DNA of 64,000 nucleotides from CAIWHR01 sp963836265. GTDB taxonomy: Bacteria; Pseudomonadota; Gammaproteobacteria; Burkholderiales; Casimicrobiaceae. Shown here one piece after another: positions 10,052-18,274 of the stretch. The stretch's first letter is position 1. Every line of letters starts with the position of its first letter. Below the pieces are notes generated by a model. That model was given only the letters and a program-made list of their open reading frames with translations. It had not been told where the DNA came from and did no database searches. Position numbers and translations under genes: made by a program. Where the stretch lies: contig CAWIIO010000003.1 in the NCBI GenBank assembly GCA_963836265.1, positions 62,001 through 126,000 on the forward strand. The letters are read 5' to 3'.

Positions 10052-10972
10052 GTGACGACCGGTCCGTCACCACCGTCCGTTCCGGCGGAACCCCCGTGCC
10101 GCAACTGTGGCGCGGCGGCGCCCGGCGCGTATTGCCCCGCGTGCGGGCAGGAAACGCAGGCGCGGATGCCGACGTTCGTCCACTTCATGCGCGAGGCGGC
10201 CGGCCGCTACGTCGCGCTCGACGGGCGGCTGTGGCGGACAGCCGGTGCGCTGCTCTTCCGGCCCGGCTTTCTTACCGGCGAGTACTTTGCCGGACGCCGC
10301 CGCCGGTACGTTCGCCCGGCACGGCTCTTCCTCGTCGCGAGCCTGCTGCTCTTCGCCGCGCTACGGATCGCCGTCGAGCTGGATCGCGTCGAGCTCGTCA
10401 AATTCGACGCGCCGCCGCCGAAGGCCGCCGCGCCCGCCGAAGACCCGGCGACCGAAAGGAACGGCGGACGCGGAGGCGGCCTGCGGATCGACGACGACGT
10501 CAGCCTCGACCTCGGCGTCGAGGTCCCGGCGCTCAAGCGGCGCTTCGAGCGGTTCAAGCAGCTGTCGCCGCAGGCCCGGGAGGCGCAGATCGTCGACGGG
10601 ATCTTCCGTTACGGCCCGTACGCGATGTTTCTGCTCCTGCCGGCGTTCGCGCTGCTCCTGAAGCTCGTCTATCTGGGCCGGCGCCGCCAGCATCCGGAGC
10701 GGCCGCGGCTCTACGCGGAGCACCTCGTCTTCGCCGCCCACAACCACGCGTTCCTGTTTGTCGCGATCGTCGTGGCCAATATTTTCGTCGGCGTCCTGCG
10801 GGCTGTGGTGATCGTCTGGATGCTGGTTTACATGGTGTGGTCGATGCGGGCGCTCTACGGGGGCTCGTGGCTCGGGATCGCCGCGCGCTCGGCCGCGATC
10901 TTCGTCGCCTACGGGATCCTGTTCGGCGTCGCTACCGCAGGCCTCGTCATCGTCGCCATTCTGCTGCGCTGA
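10052..10972 (+). CDS. DUF3667 family membrane protein with N-terminal zinc ribbon
   Basis: The 306-residue protein starts at GTG, 7 nt after trmJ. CRNCG (residues 16-20) and CPACGQE (~29-35) form a two-CxxC zinc ribbon. It is followed by the family-typical LRLWRT-like stretch GRLWRTAGALLFRPGFLTGEYFAGRRRRYVRPARLFL and a first membrane helix (~95-112). A charged loop of ~90 residues separates this from four hydrophobic segments in the C-terminal half. DUF3667 members are inner-membrane proteins of unknown function. The gene may be read with trmJ but is not part of the usual suhB-trmJ-cysE-isc cluster. Confidence 0.75.
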   Translation: MTTGPSPPSVPAEPPCRNCGAAAPGAYCPACGQETQARMPTFVHFMREAAGRYVALDGRLWRTAGALLFRPGFLTGEYFAGRRRRYVRPARLFLVASLLLFAALRIAVELDRVELVKFDAPPPKAAAPAEDPATERNGGRGGGLRIDDDVSLDLGVEVPALKRRFERFKQLSPQAREAQIVDGIFRYGPYAMFLLLPAFALLLKLVYLGRRRQHPERPRLYAEHLVFAAHNHAFLFVAIVVANIFVGVLRAVVIVWMLVYMVWSMRALYGGSWLGIAARSAAIFVAYGILFGVATAGLVIVAILLR

Positions 10973-10989
10973 ACGAGGCGTCGCGCAGG

Positions 10990-12312
10990 TCAGCTCAGCA
11001 CGTGGACGAGCCACAGCGACAGGATCGGGAAGAACACGAGCAATGTGATCCGCGCAGCATCCGAAATCAGGAACGCGACGACGCCGCGGAAGGTTTCCTT
11101 CATCGGGACGTCGCGCGCGAGACTGTTGATGATGTACACGTTCATGCCGACCGGCGGCGTGATGAGTCCGATCTCGACGACCATCAGCGCGATGATGCCG
11201 AACCAGATCGCCTTGTCGGTGGGGTTGAGCCCCCAGAAATCGAGCCCCATGACGATCGGCAGGAAGATCGGGATCGTGAGCAGGATCATCGACAGGCTGT
11301 CCATCAGGCAGCCGAGCACGACGTAGATGCCGAGGATCGCGAACAGCACGACAAGCGGCGGGTAGCCGCTGTTGCCGACCCATTGCGCCAGCTCGGCGGG
11401 CATCTGCGTCAGGGCGAGAAAGACGTTGAGCACGTCGGCGCCGAGGAGGATGAGGAAGATCATGCCGGTCGCCTCGGCTGTGCCGTACAGGCAGTCGATC
11501 AGGCCGGCCCAGCGCATTCCGCCGAGCCACACGGCGAAGACCAGCGCCCCGACGGTGCCGACTGCCGCCGCCTCGGTCGGCGTGAAGATTCCACCGTAGA
11601 TGCCGCCGATCACGACCACCATCAGCGTCAGCACCGGCCACACGTCGCGCAGCGCCGCCAATCGCTCGCTCCAGCCGTGCCGTTCGCCCGCCGGACCGGA
11701 ACCCGGCTTCAGCCGAACGTAGATTCCAATCGCGATCATGTAGCCAAGAGCCGCGATGATGCCGGGTACGAGCGCGGCCATGAACAGCTTGGCGATGTTC
11801 TGCTCCGCGAGAATCGCGTAGACGACCAGCACGATCGACGGCGGAATCAGGATACCGAGCGTCCCGCCGGCTGCCAGGGTCCCGGTCGCGAGCGCAGGCT
11901 CGTAGTTCAGGCGGCGGAGCTCCGGCAGCGCGACTTGTCCCATCGTGGCCGCGGTAGCGAGCGAGCTGCCGCAGATGGCGCCAAATCCGGCGCACGCGCC
12001 GACAGCTGCCATCGCGACGCCGCCTCGCCAGTGCCCGATCACGGCGTTCGCGGAATTGAAGAGCGACGTCGACAAGCCACCGCGGCTCGCGAGCTGGCCC
12101 ATCGCCAGGAACATCGGAATCACCGACAGGTCGTAGACGGAGAAACGCGAGTACGCGGCGGTCTTGAGGTAGTTGGCGAGCGGTGCCCAGCCGGCGAGCG
12201 TGACGTAGCCGACGGCGCCGGTCAGAAGCATCGCGATCCCGATCGGCACCCGGATCGCGAGCAGCACCAGCATTGCGCCGAACATCAGGAAACCGAATTC
12301 GACACCGGTCAT
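10990..12312 (-). CDS. dctM: TRAP transporter large permease (DctM subunit)
   Basis: The 440-residue protein has about 12 hydrophobic segments and the hallmarks of the DctM/TRAP large permease. These include IPMFLAMGQLASRGG near residue 70, GFGAICGSSLATAATMG (~105-120), and GGTLGILIPPSIVLVVYAI, the signature 'IPPS' re-entrant segment. The C-terminal repeat has EIGLITPPVGMNVYI. It forms the ion-coupled channel of a tripartite transporter that takes up carboxylates using a sodium gradient. The start at 12312 gives MTGVEFGFLMFG, the usual N-terminus. Its partner dctQ lies 570 bp upstream instead of the usual overlap; the gap contains an IS110 remnant. Confidence 0.93.
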   Translation of the reverse strand: MTGVEFGFLMFGAMLVLLAIRVPIGIAMLLTGAVGYVTLAGWAPLANYLKTAAYSRFSVYDLSVIPMFLAMGQLASRGGLSTSLFNSANAVIGHWRGGVAMAAVGACAGFGAICGSSLATAATMGQVALPELRRLNYEPALATGTLAAGGTLGILIPPSIVLVVYAILAEQNIAKLFMAALVPGIIAALGYMIAIGIYVRLKPGSGPAGERHGWSERLAALRDVWPVLTLMVVVIGGIYGGIFTPTEAAAVGTVGALVFAVWLGGMRWAGLIDCLYGTAEATGMIFLILLGADVLNVFLALTQMPAELAQWVGNSGYPPLVVLFAILGIYVVLGCLMDSLSMILLTIPIFLPIVMGLDFWGLNPTDKAIWFGIIALMVVEIGLITPPVGMNVYIINSLARDVPMKETFRGVVAFLISDAARITLLVFFPILSLWLVHVLS

Positions 12313-12652
12313 CGTGGCGCCGCCACGCTCGCGGCGATCGCCGCTGCGCTGCCTCCGGAGGGGGGGCAATTGCGTGCGGCCCCGGCGCCGTTCGACTCTG
12401 CACGTTGCAGAGCAGGGTCGGCCGTCGCCCACGCTCGCAGCCGCGCCCTTGTATGCTTGTTCATGTTGCCTTGTGTTCAGCCAGCGGTCGTCCGCTGGGC
12501 GATCTCGGACGAGGTTTTGCGAGTGCCGGCACAGCCCGTGCGCCCTTTGAGCTTCCAGCTCGTCCCGAAGCGTTGGGGCGTGCCGGTACTTGCGTTGGTC
12601 GCCAAGCCCGAACAGTTACCCGAATCAACTTCGTATCTTGCAAGGATGGGAT
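12313..12652. other. 340-bp non-coding stretch between dctM and the IS110 remnant
   Basis: No convincing gene is present. A perfect 7-bp hairpin, CTCTGCA/TGCAGAG with a 3-nt loop, occupies 12396-12412. The part next to the transposase remnant (roughly 12450-12652) is where an IS110-subgroup element would carry its left end and bridge-RNA gene. I cannot fold or align it, so the element boundary is not located. The promoter that dctM would need after separation from dctQ was not recognised. Confidence 0.4.
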
Positions 12653-12856
12653 ATGACAAACGCTGCCGTTCGTAACACCGAAGCCGCGCCGCCCGTCTTC
12701 GTGGGCGTGGACATGGCGCAACAAACCTTCCAATGGGCGCTGCACGGCGCTCCGGACACGCACCGCGCGAGCAATGACGCGCACGGATTCCAGACCCTGT
12801 TCGACGCCCTGACCAACACAGTTGCTTCGGGCCCGGGGTTCGACCTGCTCGCGTAG
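12653..12856 (+). pseudogene. IS110-family transposase remnant (N-terminal 67 codons)
   Basis: The 67 codons start at an ATG preceded by AAGGATGGG. They contain FVGVDMAQQTFQWALHG, which matches the start of the IS110 DEDD (RuvC-like) recombinase domain, including the first catalytic Asp in VGVD. A typical continuation with ND..GF..L follows. Full-length family members are about 300-400 residues; here the frame ends after FDLLA and neither the rest of the RuvC-like domain nor the C-terminal serine-bearing Tnp2 domain is found downstream, where dctQ begins. The copy is therefore truncated and inactive. It sits inside the TRAP operon on the opposite strand. Confidence 0.75.
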
Positions 12857-12882
12857 GCCTCTTCGTGGCGGCCCTGCGGCGC

Positions 12883-13410
12883 TCATGCTTCGCGGCCGCC
12901 GCGGTTGCGCCAATGTCGCCACGCCATGTAGAAGCCGACGGCGGAGAACAGCGCGAACGATGGCACCATCAGGGCGACAGGCCACCACGTCGGCACTCCC
13001 AGAATTGTCGTCTGCTCGTGAGCAGCCTTGAGGCTCAGCGCACCGAGCGTGAGACGCCACGCGATCACCCCGGCGGCGATCGCGAGCAGCAGCGCGCCGA
13101 GTGCATCGAGCGCGCCACGGACCGCCGGCTTCGAGCCCGCGGTGAAGAAATCGACCAGCACGTGCCCGCCGCGGATCTGGCAGAACGGCAGGAATGCGGC
13201 GACGGCGACCGCGCAGCCCACTTGGACGAGTTCGTAGTCGCCGGGCAGGGGCTTCGCGAACAGCGCGCGGCCGACGATGCTCGCAATCGACATCAGCGTC
13301 AGCGCGACGATGACGAATCCGCCTGCGAGCGCGAACGCGCGACAGAGAAACAACAGGGCCATGCCCACGCGATCGGTCGGCAGGCGCTTGAACGTGATCG
13401 GTTCGCTCAT
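12883..13410 (-). CDS. dctQ: TRAP transporter small permease (DctQ subunit)
   Basis: The 175-residue protein has four hydrophobic helices (about residues 15-40, 55-75, 95-115 and 135-160). It carries the DctQ-family pattern GDYELVQVGCAVAVAAFLPFCQIRGGHVLVDFF. DctQ is the small membrane subunit that partners DctM in tripartite ATP-independent periplasmic transporters. The start was set at MSEPITFKRL. It lies 77 nt downstream of the dctP stop with a strong hairpin between them, and 570 bp before dctM. Confidence 0.9.
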   Translation of the reverse strand: MSEPITFKRLPTDRVGMALLFLCRAFALAGGFVIVALTLMSIASIVGRALFAKPLPGDYELVQVGCAVAVAAFLPFCQIRGGHVLVDFFTAGSKPAVRGALDALGALLLAIAAGVIAWRLTLGALSLKAAHEQTTILGVPTWWPVALMVPSFALFSAVGFYMAWRHWRNRGGREA

Positions 13411-13435
13411 CGTCGTCCCATGTCGGGAACCGTTC

Positions 13436-13466
13436 AAAAAAACATGGGCGCCCTGACGCGCCCATG
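13436..13466 (-). terminator. Rho-independent terminator between dctP and dctQ
   Basis: On the minus strand a perfect 9-bp stem, CATGGGCGC/GCGCCCATG, with a 6-nt loop is followed by seven T. It lies 22 nt downstream of the dctP stop and 26 nt before the dctQ start. It would let dctP accumulate above the permease genes, with partial read-through. Confidence 0.85.
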
Positions 13467-13487
13467 CTTCGCGGCCGTGCTTCCCGG

Positions 13488-14513
13488 TTACTTCTCGTAT
13501 TTCTTGATCAGATCCTTCGCGGCCTGCAGCAGCGCCTTGCCGTCGTTCCCTTTCGCGGTAACGTCTTTCACCCACTCGTCGGGAAGATTGGCCGTGGCGT
13601 TCTGCCATTTCTCGAGCTCGGAGGCGGGAATCACGTAGAAGATGTTGCCGTGATCGACGGCGAACTTGCGTGCCGGCGGCGCCGATGCGTCCCATTGCGC
13701 GCCCATCTTGCGCGAGAGCGCGGCACCGGAATTGTCGTCGATCACCTTCTTGAGATCCGGCGGCAGGCTGTCGTACTTGGCCTGGTTCATCGCGAGGGTG
13801 AATACGGCGGTGTAGAGCGCGCGGTATTTCGGATCGGTCTCGCTGTCGTACTTGGTGAACTCTTGCGCCTTGATCGACGGAATGACTTCCCACGGCAACA
13901 GATAGCCGTCGATCACGCCCTTCGACAGTGCGTCGGCGAGCGCCGGCAGCGGCATTGCAACCGGCGTGGCGCCGAGCGCCGCCAGCAGCTTGTTCGTCTG
14001 CCGCGTCGGCGCGCGCATCTTGAGGCCCTTGAAGTCGGCCATTACTTTGACTTGCTTGTCGACCGTATGGATGTAGCCGTTGTCGTGGACGTTGACGGCG
14101 AGCATCTTGATGCCGGTGAATTCCTTGCGCCCGTATTGGCTGTAGTAGTCCCACGCGGCCTGGCTCGTCGCCTCGGCCGACGACGACATGAACGGCAGCT
14201 CGAAGACTTCCATCACCGGAAAGCGGCCGGCCGTATATCCGGGAAGCGTCCAGACAATGTCGGCAATGCCGTCCATCGCCTGCTGGATCAGTTGCGGCGG
14301 CGCGCCGCCGAGCTGCATCGCCGGATAGATCTGGCACTTCATCCGGTTGTTCGAATCCTTGGCGATCTTGTCGCACCATGGCACGAGCAACGTGGACGGG
14401 GGCATCGCGGTCGGCGGCCAGAAATGATGGACCTTGAGCGTCACCTCCTGTGCCGCGACCGGCGTCGAAACCGCAGCGAGCGCAACGAGGGCGATCGGAA
14501 CTATGCGTGGCAT
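13488..14513 (-). CDS. dctP: TRAP transporter substrate-binding protein (DctP)
   Basis: The 341-residue protein has a cleavable signal peptide (MPRIVPIALVALAAVSTPVAAQ). The mature part fits the DctP periplasmic solute receptor: KVHHFWPPTAMPPSTLLVPWCDKI near the N-terminus, then GLKMRAPTRQTNKLLAALGATPVAMP around residues 165-190. The latter carries the conserved Arg that binds the ligand carboxylate, followed by the family's ALSKGVIDG pattern. The ligand cannot be predicted from sequence alone. It is the first gene of the dctPQM set on the minus strand and is divergent from cysE with a 198-bp spacer. Confidence 0.92.
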   Translation of the reverse strand: MPRIVPIALVALAAVSTPVAAQEVTLKVHHFWPPTAMPPSTLLVPWCDKIAKDSNNRMKCQIYPAMQLGGAPPQLIQQAMDGIADIVWTLPGYTAGRFPVMEVFELPFMSSSAEATSQAAWDYYSQYGRKEFTGIKMLAVNVHDNGYIHTVDKQVKVMADFKGLKMRAPTRQTNKLLAALGATPVAMPLPALADALSKGVIDGYLLPWEVIPSIKAQEFTKYDSETDPKYRALYTAVFTLAMNQAKYDSLPPDLKKVIDDNSGAALSRKMGAQWDASAPPARKFAVDHGNIFYVIPASELEKWQNATANLPDEWVKDVTAKGNDGKALLQAAKDLIKKYEK

Positions 14514-14711
14514 GGATCCTCCGGTTCGAGCCGGCGTGCTTCGCGCCGGCGCGGCTTTTTGAAAACGACTGCCGATATTAGCCGCAGGAATGATGGGGAC
14601 GCAATCGTTCCTCGTGCGTTCGAATCGAACCCTGGAGTCCGGACTGCGCTTGATCAACCAACTCGCGGCCCAATAGTTGAGCGCAGCAGTCGGAAATGCG
14701 AGAATCGCGTC

Positions 14712-15467
14712 ATGCTTGCCCGCTTGCGTGAAGATATCGCCGTTGTATTCGACCGGGACCCGGCCGCGCGGACCCGTTGGGAGGTCCTGACCTGCTATCC
14801 GGGGCTTCATGCACTCGTCTGGCACCGCGTGGTGTCGAATCGTCTATGGCGATCGGGCTGGCGCTGGCTTGCGCGATGGCTTTCGCACTGGGGTCGCTGG
14901 CTCACCGGCATCGAAATCCATCCGGGTGCGACGATCGGGCGCCGCGTTTTCATCGACCACGGGATGGGCATCGTCATCGGGGAAACCGCGGAGATCCACG
15001 ACGACTGCACGCTCTATCACGGGGTCACCCTGGGCGGCACGTCGTGGAACAAGGGCAAACGTCATCCGACGCTGGGACGGGGCGTGGTCATCGGCGCTGG
15101 CGCCAAGGTGCTTGGCCCGATTTTAGTGGGAGATGGCGCCAAGATAGGCTCAAATGCCGTCGTAGTGCGCGACGTTCCCGCAGGTGCCACTGCGGTGGGC
15201 ATACCGGCAAGAATCCTCGTCGGGGACGAAGCGGCGCGCCGGGAAGACCATGCCGCAAAGATGGGATTCTCGGCCTATGCGATTTCTTCGGACATGAACG
15301 ATCCGATGGTTCAGGCGATTCACCGCTTGATCGACCACGTCGCCGAGAGCGACGCCCGACTGGAACGGTTGATCGCCCAATTGCGGGAGGAGGGCGTGGA
15401 GTGCGCCGACGCCCGGGCGACCGCCGAGGGTTTCGATCCGAAACGACTCAACCAGATGATCGACTGA
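14712..15467 (+). CDS. cysE: Serine O-acetyltransferase
   Basis: The 251-residue enzyme transfers acetyl from acetyl-CoA to L-serine, giving O-acetylserine, the committed precursor of cysteine. The left-handed beta-helix hexapeptide repeats run through residues ~75-180. Key motifs are IDHGMGIVIGETAEI with the catalytic Asp/His pair, and GVTLGGTSWNKGKRHPTLG. It is a short form of the enzyme with a reduced N-terminal helical domain, as is common in the isc-linked copies. The start is the first ATG after the divergent spacer. It precedes iscR by 131 bp, and cysteine supply directly feeds IscS. Confidence 0.93.
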   Translation: MLARLREDIAVVFDRDPAARTRWEVLTCYPGLHALVWHRVVSNRLWRSGWRWLARWLSHWGRWLTGIEIHPGATIGRRVFIDHGMGIVIGETAEIHDDCTLYHGVTLGGTSWNKGKRHPTLGRGVVIGAGAKVLGPILVGDGAKIGSNAVVVRDVPAGATAVGIPARILVGDEAARREDHAAKMGFSAYAISSDMNDPMVQAIHRLIDHVAESDARLERLIAQLREEGVECADARATAEGFDPKRLNQMID

Positions 15468-15481
15468 ACTCGTTCGGGTTT

Positions 15482-15506
15482 TAGTTGACTAAACTAGTCG
15501 GGTATA
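15482..15506 (+). promoter_or_regulatory. IscR type 1 binding site at the iscR promoter
   Basis: The sequence has the two half-sites of the IscR type 1 operator: TTGACTA on the left and TAGTCGGGTAT on the right, separated by a few A/T-rich bases. This agrees with the [2Fe-2S]-IscR consensus ATASYYGACT...AGTCRRSTAT. It lies about 93 bp before the iscR ATG. In the known system holo-IscR represses its own operon here, so transcription rises when Fe-S clusters are scarce. Confidence 0.85.
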
Positions 15507-15598
15507 GTAGCCTGATCGAGGGACGGGAAAATGACGGACAACTCGGATCTGCCGCATGAAACGGCGGCCGAGACTTCAACCTGAACGGGTGATTGACT

Positions 15599-16084
15599 AT
15601 GCGCCTTACCACCAAAGGAAGATTTGCCGTCACGGCGATGATCGACGTTGCGTTGCATGGCACCAACGGTCCCGTTACGCTCGCCGCCGTTTCGGAACGG
15701 CAGAAGATTTCGCTGTCGTATCTCGAACAATTGTTCGGCAAGCTGCGCCGCGCGGGCTTGGTGGACAGCGTCCGCGGGCCGGGTGGCGGGTATCACCTGG
15801 CGCGGCCCGCAGATTCGGTATCGGTGGCCGATGTCATTCTTGCGGTCGATGAACCGATCGACGCGACGCAATGCGCCGGCCGCGAGAGTTGCCAGGACGA
15901 CGGCCAACGGTGCATGACGCACGAGCTGTGGGCGAACCTCAACGCGCACATCTTCGTGTACCTGCGCTCCGTGACGCTCGCCGACCTCGTGGCGCAACAG
16001 GACAAATCGGGTGTGGCGGTGCTGCACGATCAACGCCAACCGCCGCCCCCTCCACGCAAGACCGAGCCGGCGCCGGTTGTCTGA
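15599..16084 (+). CDS. iscR: Rrf2-family Fe-S cluster assembly regulator IscR
   Basis: The 161-residue protein has a winged helix-turn-helix (MRLTTKGRFAVTAMIDVALH..., recognition region ISLSYLEQLFGKLRRAGLV). The [2Fe-2S] ligands are present: three Cys in QCAGRESCQDDGQRCMTHELW, spaced as Cys92/98/104 of E. coli IscR, with the nearby His. The tail is Pro-rich. The ATG at 15599 was chosen because it gives the conserved MRLTxKG start; an in-frame TTG two codons earlier is possible. It is the first gene of the isc operon, 19 nt before iscS, behind its own operator. Confidence 0.95.
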   Translation: MRLTTKGRFAVTAMIDVALHGTNGPVTLAAVSERQKISLSYLEQLFGKLRRAGLVDSVRGPGGGYHLARPADSVSVADVILAVDEPIDATQCAGRESCQDDGQRCMTHELWANLNAHIFVYLRSVTLADLVAQQDKSGVAVLHDQRQPPPPPRKTEPAPVV

Positions 16085-16103
16085 TCCCCGACGGAACTGC
16101 GAA

Positions 16104-17312
16104 ATGAAGCTGCCGATCTACCTCGACTATTCGGCGACGACGCCGGTCGACCCGCGCGTTGCACAGAAGATGATTCCCTTCCTGACCGGGCAGTTCGGAA
16201 ATCCGGCCTCGCGCTCGCACGCGTTCGGCTGGGAGGCCGAACGGGCCGTGGAAGAAGCGCGCGAGCATGTCGCCGCGCTGGTCAACTGCGACCCGAAGGA
16301 AATCGTCTGGACTTCGGGGGCGACCGAGTCGATCAATCTCGCGCTCAAGGGCGCCGCGCACTTCTACAAGGACAAGGGCAAGCACCTCGTGACGGTCGTG
16401 ACCGAGCACAAGGCAACGCTCGACACGATGCGCGAGCTGGAACGGGAGGGCTTCGAGGTCACGTACCTCGCCGTCCTGCCGAACGGGCTCCTTGAGCTGA
16501 AGCAATTCGAGGCGGCGCTGCGTTCGGATACGATTGTCGTCTCCGTGATGGCGGTCAACAACGAGATCGGCGTGATCCAGGACATCGCGGCGATCGGCGA
16601 GCTTTGCCGCGCGCGCGGGATCGTCTTCCACGTCGACGCGGCGCAGGCGACCGGCAAGATGCCGCTCGACCTGTCGAAGCTCAAGGTCGATCTGGCGTCG
16701 TTCTCGGCGCACAAGACGTATGGGCCGAAGGGCGTGGGGGCGCTGTTCGTGCGGCGCAAGCCGCGCGTGCGCATCGAGGCGCAGATGCACGGCGGCGGCC
16801 ATGAGCGGGGGATGCGCTCGGGTACGCTGCCCACGCACCAGATCGTCGGGATGGGCGAGGCATTCCGGCTCGCGAAACTGGAAATGGCGACCGAGGGCGA
16901 GCGGATCCGGATGCTGCGCGACAAGCTGGCCAAGGGTTTGAGCGAGATAGAAGAGGTCTACGTCAATGGCGACATGGAGCAGCGCGTCCCACACAACCTC
17001 AACGTCAGCTTCAACTTCGTCGAAGGCGAGAGTTTGATCATGGCGATCAAGGACGTCGCCGTGTCCTCGGGTTCGGCGTGCACGTCGGCGTCGCTCGAGC
17101 CGTCGTACGTGCTGCGCGCCCTGGGCCGCAGCGACGAGCTCGCGCACAGCTCGATCCGCTTCACCCTCGGCCGCTTCACGACGGAAGAGGAGGTCGACTA
17201 CACCGTGGACTTGATCAAGCGCAAGGTCGGGAAGCTGCGGGAGCTGAGCCCGCTGTGGGAAATGTACAAAGAGGGCGTGGACCTCGATACCGTCGTATGG
17301 GCGGCGCATTAA
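16104..17312 (+). CDS. iscS: Cysteine desulfurase IscS
   Basis: The 402-residue PLP enzyme converts cysteine to alanine and passes persulfide sulfur to IscU, and also to tRNA thiolation. The fold-type I aminotransferase motifs are intact: N-terminal YLDYSATTPVDPRV, the PLP-binding Lys in SFSAHKTYGPKG (Lys204), and the mobile-loop catalytic Cys in SSGSACTSASLEPSYVLRALG (Cys326). The length and C-terminus match group I NifS/IscS proteins. It is cytoplasmic, second in the isc operon, with iscU following after 53 nt. Confidence 0.97.
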   Translation: MKLPIYLDYSATTPVDPRVAQKMIPFLTGQFGNPASRSHAFGWEAERAVEEAREHVAALVNCDPKEIVWTSGATESINLALKGAAHFYKDKGKHLVTVVTEHKATLDTMRELEREGFEVTYLAVLPNGLLELKQFEAALRSDTIVVSVMAVNNEIGVIQDIAAIGELCRARGIVFHVDAAQATGKMPLDLSKLKVDLASFSAHKTYGPKGVGALFVRRKPRVRIEAQMHGGGHERGMRSGTLPTHQIVGMGEAFRLAKLEMATEGERIRMLRDKLAKGLSEIEEVYVNGDMEQRVPHNLNVSFNFVEGESLIMAIKDVAVSSGSACTSASLEPSYVLRALGRSDELAHSSIRFTLGRFTTEEEVDYTVDLIKRKVGKLRELSPLWEMYKEGVDLDTVVWAAH

Positions 17313-17365
17313 AGGAACGGCGCTGCCGCTATTGAGGTCAACAGCAGGTGTTCTAGGAGACGCAC

Positions 17366-17812
17366 ATGGCATACAGCAACAAGGTACTCGACCATTACGA
17401 AAATCCGCGCAACGTCGGCTCCTTCGCCAAGGACGCCGAGGGTGTGGGCACGGGGATGGTCGGCGCGCCGGCCTGCGGCGATGTGATGAAGCTGCAGATC
17501 CGAGTCGGCCCGGACGGCCGGATCGAGGACGCGAAGTTCAAGACCTACGGCTGCGGCTCGGCGATCGCTTCGTCGTCGCTCGTCACCGAATGGGTGAAGG
17601 GCAAGACGCTCGACGAGGCGACGACGATCAGGAATACGCAGATCGCCGAAGAGCTCGCGCTGCCGCCGGTGAAGATCCACTGTTCGATTCTGGCCGAGGA
17701 CGCGATCAAGGCCGCGGTTGCCGACTATCGCAAGAAGCACGGTGCGGGCGAGACCGTTGCCGCAGAGGGTGATGCCTGCGCTCCAGCCGCGCAGCCGCAG
17801 GCGGCGGATTGA
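17366..17812 (+). CDS. iscU: Fe-S cluster scaffold IscU
   Basis: The 148-residue scaffold is where [2Fe-2S] and [4Fe-4S] clusters are built before HscA/HscB-assisted transfer. All ligands are seen: Cys in GAPACGDVMKLQ with the following Asp, Cys in KTYGCGSAIASSS, and His-Cys in PVKIHCSILAED. LPPVKIHC is the HscA recognition motif. It is about 20 residues longer than E. coli IscU because of an Ala/Pro-rich C-terminal tail with an extra Cys (EGDACAPAAQPQAAD). The RBS TAGGAGA lies 6 nt before ATG. Confidence 0.96.
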   Translation: MAYSNKVLDHYENPRNVGSFAKDAEGVGTGMVGAPACGDVMKLQIRVGPDGRIEDAKFKTYGCGSAIASSSLVTEWVKGKTLDEATTIRNTQIAEELALPPVKIHCSILAEDAIKAAVADYRKKHGAGETVAAEGDACAPAAQPQAAD

Positions 17813-17854
17813 CGCTTTACCGACCGCATTCGACCAACGACGCAACGACGCACC

Positions 17855-18178
17855 ATGAGCATCACACTCACCGAAACCGCCGCCAAACACGTCGCGAAAA
17901 ACCTGAGCCGACGCGGAAAGGGCGTCGGCCTGCGGCTCGGCGTGCGCACGTCCGGCTGCTCAGGTCTTGCCTACAAGCTCGAATACGCCGACGACATTCG
18001 CCCCGAGGATCTGCGCTTCGAGAGTCATGGCGTCACCGTCGTCGTGGATCCGAAGAGCCTGCCGTACCTCGATGGCATGGAGCTCGATTTCGCGCGCGAG
18101 GGGTTGAACGAGGGCTTCAAGTTCAACAACCCGAACGTCAAGGACAGTTGCGGTTGCGGAGAGAGCTTTAACGTCTGA
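17855..18178 (+). CDS. iscA: A-type Fe-S carrier IscA
   Basis: The 107-residue A-type carrier delivers clusters or iron to apo-proteins. The three conserved Cys are present: one in GVRTSGCSGLAY and the C-terminal CGCGESF pair. N-terminal MSITLTETAAKHV is typical. It lies 42 nt after iscU and 96 nt before hscB. Confidence 0.96.
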   Translation: MSITLTETAAKHVAKNLSRRGKGVGLRLGVRTSGCSGLAYKLEYADDIRPEDLRFESHGVTVVVDPKSLPYLDGMELDFAREGLNEGFKFNNPNVKDSCGCGESFNV

Positions 18179-18274
18179 GATCGTCGATAACTATCGCATA
18201 GCGGCGCGCAGCCTGTTGCTGCAGTCAGGCCGCGCTGCTCGATTCCCGGCGATCTCAGCTCGCCTCGGACGCCG

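Noticed and set aside
14610..14645. tRNA-like T-loop sequence (GTTCGAATC)
   Set aside because: The flanking stems do not pair and no cloverleaf or anticodon arm can be drawn.
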